Source: Cohnella sp. OV330 | GTDB taxonomy: Bacteria > Bacillota > Bacilli > Paenibacillales > Paenibacillaceae | DNA length: 64,000 nucleotides | Direction: 5' to 3' | Assembly (NCBI RefSeq): GCF_900112065.1 | Contig: NZ_FOKE01000002.1 | Location: forward strand, 62,001 to 126,000 | Part shown: positions 61,493-64,000 of the stretch, in pieces | Numbering within the stretch: position 1 is the first letter of the stretch | Layout: each line of letters starts with the position of its first letter | Notes under the pieces: model-generated | Database searches by the model: none | What the model was told of the DNA's origin: nothing | Seen by the model: the letters and a program-made list of their open reading frames with translations, nothing else | Position numbers and translations under genes: made by a program

Positions 61493-62669
61493 GATGCTTG
61501 CTCCTTAGCACGGAAGCCGCTTCCGTTAACGAACGAATTTTGCCTGCGATCGTCTCCAGTACATTGACAGGACTATTGGAGAAGGTAGCGAAGCCGCAGT
61601 CCGGATTCAGCCATATTCGATCGACCGGCAGATAGGTCGCAGCCTCTTGCGCTTTTGAGATGATCGAATCTATCGTTTCGACGTCATCCGTACGCGGATT
61701 GATCGCGCCTAGACCGAGCGCCGTATGCGCCGCAATCCTCGGATCGGCCAACAAGGAGCTCAGCTCCCCTGCTCTTGGCGTCGAAAATTCGAGAGTCAGC
61801 AGGTCCGGATTCACCTTGGCGAACAGCTCAAGTAGCGGCGTGTAAGGACCTGTCAACAGCGTGCTTTCGTTTTTGCTCCAGTTGCCCCTGCACACATGCA
61901 AAGAAGCGACGGTCTGGGTTCGGTCGACGTGCGCCATGACCTGTCCGATCAAGGAAGCGGCGAATTCGAGCTCCTCCTTCGGATCCTTTCTCTCGGAGAG
62001 CGCCGCGCACATAAAGGACCTGGGCTTGCCCTCCGTGAATACGACCTCGGTCAATACCGGTTCGTCGAACTGAATCACGTCGACGCCGATGCTCGCCAGG
62101 TTGTCCATCTCTTCCTTCAAGATCCGGACGACATCCTGTCCAAGCTCTTCCTTGCTCCCGTATGCCTGGCCGGAGAGATTCGGAAGCCACATCGATCGGG
62201 TCAGCAGATAGGGACCCGGCAACGTAATCTTGACGGGTTTGTCAGTGAGCCTCTTAAGCATCCGAAGCTCGCTCGCGACGATTTCCCCTTCGTACTGCAG
62301 CCGGCCTACGCAAATCGCGTTTTTAATGCTCACGGCCGGCACGTCGAGCGCGGTCAGCATGTCCTCGAACGCCTTTTTATCGTCGATATATTCGAGCATG
62401 TCGCTCATGCTCATCATTCGAACGCCGCCGATTTTGCCTGCGACGAAGGATACGTAGTTATCCCGCCCCAACTCGCCGCTCGTGACGATATCGATCCCCG
62501 ACGCCTCCTGCAACCGGACGACTTTGCGCGTTTCCGCCTCGATCAGCCGGTCGAAGTCGCTGGGTTCCATCCTTCCGCTTCTCGTCATTCTTAAGGCGCT
62601 AAGCACCTCTTTGGATCTCGGCATGCTTCCGATCAAGGAAGCGGGGAACAGCGGCAACGGCTTTTTCAT
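61476..62669 (-). CDS. MetE-core methyltransferase (cobalamin-independent methionine synthase family)
   Basis: 397 residues corresponding to the C-terminal catalytic barrel of MetE alone; the N-terminal half of true MetE is absent. IDIVTSGELGRDNYVSFVAG, IQFDEPVLTEVVF and zinc-ligand candidates in SLHVCRGNW (His and Cys) and LNPDCGFATF (Cys) follow MetE order, ending in a family-typical helix. It should transfer a methyl group to a thiol, with homocysteine as the usual acceptor. Relatives of this size (YxjG/YxjH, core-MetE) use varied methyl donors. It sits in an operon with a flavoprotein and a binding-protein-like gene. Confidence 0.88.
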   Translation of the reverse strand: MKKPLPLFPASLIGSMPRSKEVLSALRMTRSGRMEPSDFDRLIEAETRKVVRLQEASGIDIVTSGELGRDNYVSFVAGKIGGVRMMSMSDMLEYIDDKKAFEDMLTALDVPAVSIKNAICVGRLQYEGEIVASELRMLKRLTDKPVKITLPGPYLLTRSMWLPNLSGQAYGSKEELGQDVVRILKEEMDNLASIGVDVIQFDEPVLTEVVFTEGKPRSFMCAALSERKDPKEELEFAASLIGQVMAHVDRTQTVASLHVCRGNWSKNESTLLTGPYTPLLELFAKVNPDLLTLEFSTPRAGELSSLLADPRIAAHTALGLGAINPRTDDVETIDSIISKAQEAATYLPVDRIWLNPDCGFATFSNSPVNVLETIAGKIRSLTEAASVLRSKHHEANG

Positions 62670-62701
62670 AGGCTCGATCTCCCGAAGTGAATATAAATAG
62701 G

Positions 62702-62739
62702 GAAAAGAGAAGTAGCGGAGGCTTCCACGCTTCTCTTTT
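62702..62739 (-). other. Intercistronic hairpin in the MetE-core operon
   Basis: AAAAGAGAAG and CTTCTCTTTT form a 10-base stem around a GC-rich loop in the 78-base gap between the PhnD-like and MetE-core genes. The T run after the stem is interrupted by CCC, so it may be a weak terminator or a processing/stability element that lowers expression of the last two genes. Confidence 0.5.
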
Positions 62740-62747
62740 CAACGGTC

Positions 62748-63566
62748 TTAGGTATTCAGAAACTTCAAATATTCGTTGGCTTCGCGCAGCTGCTCGAATC
62801 CCGAGATTCTGCCCTGCACCCATTCCTTCAAGCCTTCCATGTCCATCATCTTCCGGTGGGCTTCGTTGCCGTAGTCCATCCGGTGGAGCACCTGCTGCCA
62901 TTGCGCGAAACTTTCCGTCGAAAAGTCGGGATGCGCCGTGAAAATGCAGTGGTCGAACAATGACGTCGCATCGATGCAGACCAGCTGATTGGCGTCGACG
63001 GTGCCGTCCGCCTTCCACGCCTCCCAGTTCAGATCCAGCGCGACGGCGGCGTCCACCGTTCCCGCCATCAACGCTTTCATCGCGTCCAGCTCTCCGCCGA
63101 CGTGGTCGCCGTGGAGGCCGACGCCGATATCGAACCTTTGCTCCGTATAATCCGCTCCGTATTCAAGTCCATGCCGATGCAGATGATTAATCGGAATCAA
63201 TCGGGCTTGCGGAGAATCGATCGCGCCGAAGCCGATCTTCTTTCCCCTCAGTCCATCTAAATCGTCGATGCCGCTGTCTTTTCGAACGACGAAGACGGTC
63301 TTTCTGTCCCGGTCCGTATCTCTCATAGAACCCATCAGGCACTTGCCGTCCGTCCTTAAGTACGTATCCAGCCAGGCCAGCGGGGAATTCCAGGCGATAT
63401 CGATCTCCCGCTCCATCAAGCCGTCGACCTGTCCCTCATAATCCTTGTAGTAAACGCATTCGATCTCGAGACCTTCCGCTTTGAAAAAATCGGCGATGAT
63501 GCCCCAGATCACGGTAACCCGCGGATCGTAGATAACCGCCCCGACTTTAATCGGATCCTTGCTCAA
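62748..63566 (-). CDS. Cytosolic PhnD-like periplasmic-binding-fold protein
   Basis: 272 residues. It is similar in pattern to phosphonate/phosphite substrate-binding proteins: YYKDYEGQVDGLMEREIDIA, WNSPLAWLDTYLR, KTVFVVRKDSGIDDLDGLRG, KKIGFGAIDSPQA. It starts at TTG 63566 right at the domain, after AAAGGAG, and has no signal peptide or lipobox, so it is not exported. Proteins of this fold without a signal include enzymes such as MqnA/MqnD and Thi5-type proteins. It could therefore be an enzyme or intracellular sensor, not a transporter part. It lies 22 bases after the flavoprotein gene. No permease or ATPase gene is near. Confidence 0.82.
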   Translation of the reverse strand: MSKDPIKVGAVIYDPRVTVIWGIIADFFKAEGLEIECVYYKDYEGQVDGLMEREIDIAWNSPLAWLDTYLRTDGKCLMGSMRDTDRDRKTVFVVRKDSGIDDLDGLRGKKIGFGAIDSPQARLIPINHLHRHGLEYGADYTEQRFDIGVGLHGDHVGGELDAMKALMAGTVDAAVALDLNWEAWKADGTVDANQLVCIDATSLFDHCIFTAHPDFSTESFAQWQQVLHRMDYGNEAHRKMMDMEGLKEWVQGRISGFEQLREANEYLKFLNT

Positions 63567-63588
63567 CCGCGCTCGCTCCTTTGCGTGT

Positions 63589-64000
63589 TTATGGGATCAT
63601 CTGGCCCGTCAATGCTTTACCCAGCCAGACGGTCAGGACGTCCGCGCTTGGCGCCATGATCTGGCCGGCATAGGCGTCCCTGAGCAGTCTTTCGAGCGGA
63701 AGCGCCTTATTGTAGGCTTTCCCGCCGCCGACTCTCATGGCCAGTCTTCCGCATTCGATCGCGGCTTCCGAGGCAAAGATTCTGGCCGATAAAATCTTCG
63801 CCAACGCGTCGGCCTCTCCGCTCGCGCCCGCTCTGGCGGCTTCCATCGTGATGGCCTTTGCGGCTGACGCCTGCTTGTAAATGCTCCCGATATGAATTTG
63901 AACCGTTTCGATATTGGACAACGTGCTTCCATCGGGGTATTTCCTGCCCGAAGCATGTCCGCTAGCGATCTCGAACATATGCAAGGCCGTGCCGCTGTAG
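63589..64000 (-). CDS. Acyl-CoA dehydrogenase-like flavoprotein (5' part outside window)
   Basis: The frame runs to the window edge, so only the C-terminal 136 residues are seen. IHIGSIYKQASAAKAITMEA and ILSARIFASEAAIECGRLAM, then RVGGGKAYNKALPLERLLRD form the C-terminal helical domain of acyl-CoA dehydrogenases, with the typical GGG.Y....PLERL.RD block. Some members of the superfamily are flavin-dependent monooxygenases that act on sulfur compounds (DszC/SfnB type). With a MetE-core and OsmC-like gene downstream, such a role is possible, but the part that shows the substrate is missing. Confidence 0.8.
   Translation of the reverse strand, partial: YSGTALHMFEIASGHASGRKYPDGSTLSNIETVQIHIGSIYKQASAAKAITMEAARAGASGEADALAKILSARIFASEAAIECGRLAMRVGGGKAYNKALPLERLLRDAYAGQIMAPSADVLTVWLGKALTGQMIP

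Overview
The window is GC-rich DNA from a spore-forming Gram-positive bacterium. It is best explained as a member of the Paenibacillaceae (Cohnella/Paenibacillus-like); this is an inference from gene content and style, not a database result. Supporting signs are a liaF-liaS-liaR operon, ytxC next to thrS, alaR-alaT, cotF-like coat genes, a Spo0E-like phosphatase, B. subtilis-like pheS-pheT-zapA and mutS2 blocks, T-box and S-box leaders, CUT1 sugar transporters paired with YesM/AraC two-component systems, strong Shine-Dalgarno sites and frequent GTG/TTG starts. I see no tRNA, rRNA, CRISPR array, insertion sequence or prophage.

Layout. 1-3.4 kb: a partial YugN-like gene and the cell-envelope stress operon liaF-liaS-liaR. 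3.5-5 kb: amtB behind a perfect GlnR/TnrA box and a near-consensus promoter. 5-18.6 kb: a glycan-use locus. It has an AraC regulator, a sensor kinase/response regulator pair, a sugar-binding lipoprotein, two permeases, a GH51 arabinofuranosidase and a GH2 enzyme on the minus strand, with a divergent sulfatase. A cre-like site overlaps the -35 of the transporter operon. 18.6-25.2 kb: a small coiled-coil protein, a soluble chemoreceptor-like protein, an ECF sigma factor, a 3D-domain protein, thrS with its T-box, and ytxC. 25.3-25.7 kb: a tandem array of 50-bp units, each with a dyad. 25.8-32.1 kb: mqnC (futalosine menaquinone pathway), an EAL protein, and metA-metI-metC under a SAM-I riboswitch. 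32.2-39.3 kb: corA with a long leader, a MATE pump, an HRDC protein with a candidate attenuator, bacterial nitric oxide synthase, two small proteins and a 5'-3' exonuclease.

39.4-49.7 kb: aminotransferases, a site-2 protease, an ArsC/Spx-family protein, a pseudouridine synthase, cobalamin adenosyltransferase and cobU, a Spo0E-like protein, alaR-alaT, coat proteins, and a compact operon mutS2 - DUF350 - 27-residue membrane peptide - zinc-ribbon protein - cysK. 49.7-61 kb: mutS2, a holin-like membrane protein, a CuA-type cupredoxin lipoprotein, a giant ZapA-coiled-coil protein, and pheS-pheT behind a T-box. 61-64 kb: a four-gene cluster running off the right edge (acyl-CoA dehydrogenase-like flavoprotein, cytosolic PhnD-like binding protein, MetE-core methyltransferase, OsmC-like protein).

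The strongest candidates for something undescribed are three. One is the 61-64 kb cluster, which looks like a small redox/methyl-transfer pathway. The second is the roughly 1200-residue ZapA fusion. The third is the hairpin repeat array at 25.4 kb. Smaller curiosities are a terminator whose loop holds the next gene's ribosome binding site, and a GH2 gene whose ATGA start/stop junction appears mutated to ATAA.
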